From positions 806,001 to 870,000 of the forward strand of contig CP113940.1 in assembly GCA_029392475.1 (NCBI GenBank): 64,000 nucleotides of DNA. Reading direction: 5' to 3'. This DNA comes from Streptococcaceae bacterium ESL0687. GTDB taxonomy: Bacteria; Bacillota; Bacilli; Lactobacillales; Streptococcaceae. Under the pieces are notes generated by a model, which was not told the DNA's origin, did not search any database, and saw only the letters and a program-made list of their open reading frames with translations. Positions 63,548 to 64,000 of this stretch are shown here, one piece after another. Position 1 is the stretch's first letter. Each line of letters opens with the position of its first letter. A program made the position numbers and the translations under genes.

Positions 63548-64000
63548 ATGAAATCAGATTTTGGAAGAACCCTCAGAAAAATAAGAAGAGGAAAAAATGT
63601 AAGTATTTGTCAGCTTGAGGTTTGTGGACTTTCAAAGTCCCAGATATCAAGATTTGAACGCGGGGAATCAGAAATTTCTTGCTCGAGATTTATTAAAATT
63701 CTGGATGTTTTAAATATCGGATTAGATGAATTTATAGGCTTTCACAATCTACAAAAATCAAATAAATTACCTTCAACAGTTAATCTTCAAAGAATCCATA
63801 TTAATAAGGACTTAAAGCAACTTGAGGGCATCCTCCAAACACTAGAAGACACCCATTCCAATCAACTAGAGAAAGTAATGATTAAGGTCATGATTTACTC
63901 CTTAAACCAAAGCTCAAAACCCTCGCAAAAAGAGATTAATCTTTTGACAGATTATCTATTTGACATTGATTTATGGGGTAATTTCGAAATCAACCTCCTT
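63548..64000 (+). CDS. Rgg/MutR-family transcriptional regulator (partial)
   Basis: N-terminal 151 codons of an Rgg-type regulator; the gene continues beyond the window. A helix-turn-helix XRE domain occupies residues 1-62: FGRTLRKIRRGKNVS, then LSKSQISRFERGESEIS. Helical repeats follow, including the Rgg-like stretch DIDLWGNFEINLL. Rgg proteins sense short hydrophobic peptides or act alone, and commonly control a neighbouring operon. It is divergent from the adenylation/carrier operon across 131 bases, so control of that operon is the natural inference. No clear SHP-type peptide gene was found in the gap. Confidence 0.9.
   Translation, partial: MKSDFGRTLRKIRRGKNVSICQLEVCGLSKSQISRFERGESEISCSRFIKILDVLNIGLDEFIGFHNLQKSNKLPSTVNLQRIHINKDLKQLEGILQTLEDTHSNQLEKVMIKVMIYSLNQSSKPSQKEINLLTDYLFDIDLWGNFEINLL

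Noticed and set aside
1-64000. CRISPR arrays, prophage, insertion sequences or rRNA
   Set aside because: No regularly spaced repeats, transposase, integrase, phage structural genes or rRNA sequence was seen anywhere in the window.

Overview
The window looks like a chromosomal segment of a low-GC Gram-positive coccus of the family Streptococcaceae. The evidence is gene order: a fabT-fabH-acpP-fabK-fabD-fabG-fabF-accB-fabZ-accC-accD-accA block, rsmH-ftsL-pbp2X-mraY, plsY divergent from parE, murI-rdgB-yfcE-cbpB-scpA-scpB-rluB, nrdHIEF, a class 1A pyrD and an aldB decarboxylase. The mix of streptococcal order with lactococcal genes (nrdHIEF, pyrDA, aldB) suggests a Lactococcus/Floricoccus-like genus. 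I cannot name the species from sequence alone. Almost every base is accounted for by genes, and no stretch over 300 bases lacks one.

Layout. 1-2.5 kb: a mannose-family PTS (EIIA-B-C-D, D cut by the window edge) with a candidate cre site. 2.5-4.2 kb: an orphan LuxR-type response regulator and a Cof-type HAD phosphatase under a perfect 17-bp palindrome. 4.2-7.7 kb: a heterodimeric ABC exporter. 7.8-14.2 kb: topoisomerase IV with a KtrB-KtrA potassium uptake pair between parE and parC. 14.4-19 kb: plsY (predicted leaderless) and nrdHIEF behind paired NrdR boxes. 19-25 kb: mraY-pbp2X-ftsL-rsmH and a FemABX ligase. 25-31.2 kb: folD-xseA-xseB-ispA-tlyA-argR-recN, where recN probably starts at AUU. 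31.4-38 kb: alr-acpS-rluB, scpBA, a CBS protein, phosphodiesterase, rdgB, murI and a YneF-type protein. 38-43.5 kb: a diaminopimelate decarboxylase-like protein, a signal-peptidase homologue lacking its catalytic Ser/Lys, tRNA-Tyr and tRNA-Gln, DUF2969, ilvE, an MscS channel and aldB. 43.5-45.7 kb: RNase Y and a monooxygenase-like protein.

45.7-56.9 kb is the complete type II fatty acid synthesis operon with its repressor FabT. Between fabT and a divergent nitronate-monooxygenase/FabK-like flavoprotein lies a dense array of FabT-box palindromes, and another perfect box precedes fabK. pyrD and a 51-codon small gene missed by length cut-offs follow.

58.3-64 kb is the most unusual part. Five tightly overlapping genes form one A+T-rich operon: an unrecognised, possibly BtrH-like protein, a stand-alone peptidyl carrier protein, an ATP-grasp amino-acid ligase-like enzyme, an MFS exporter and a stand-alone adenylation domain. 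A divergent, truncated Rgg/MutR regulator flanks it. No condensation or thioesterase domain is present. This suggests a small regulated system that activates an amino acid, carries it on a PCP, joins it to an acceptor and exports the product. The product is unknown, and I consider this the best candidate for an undescribed system.
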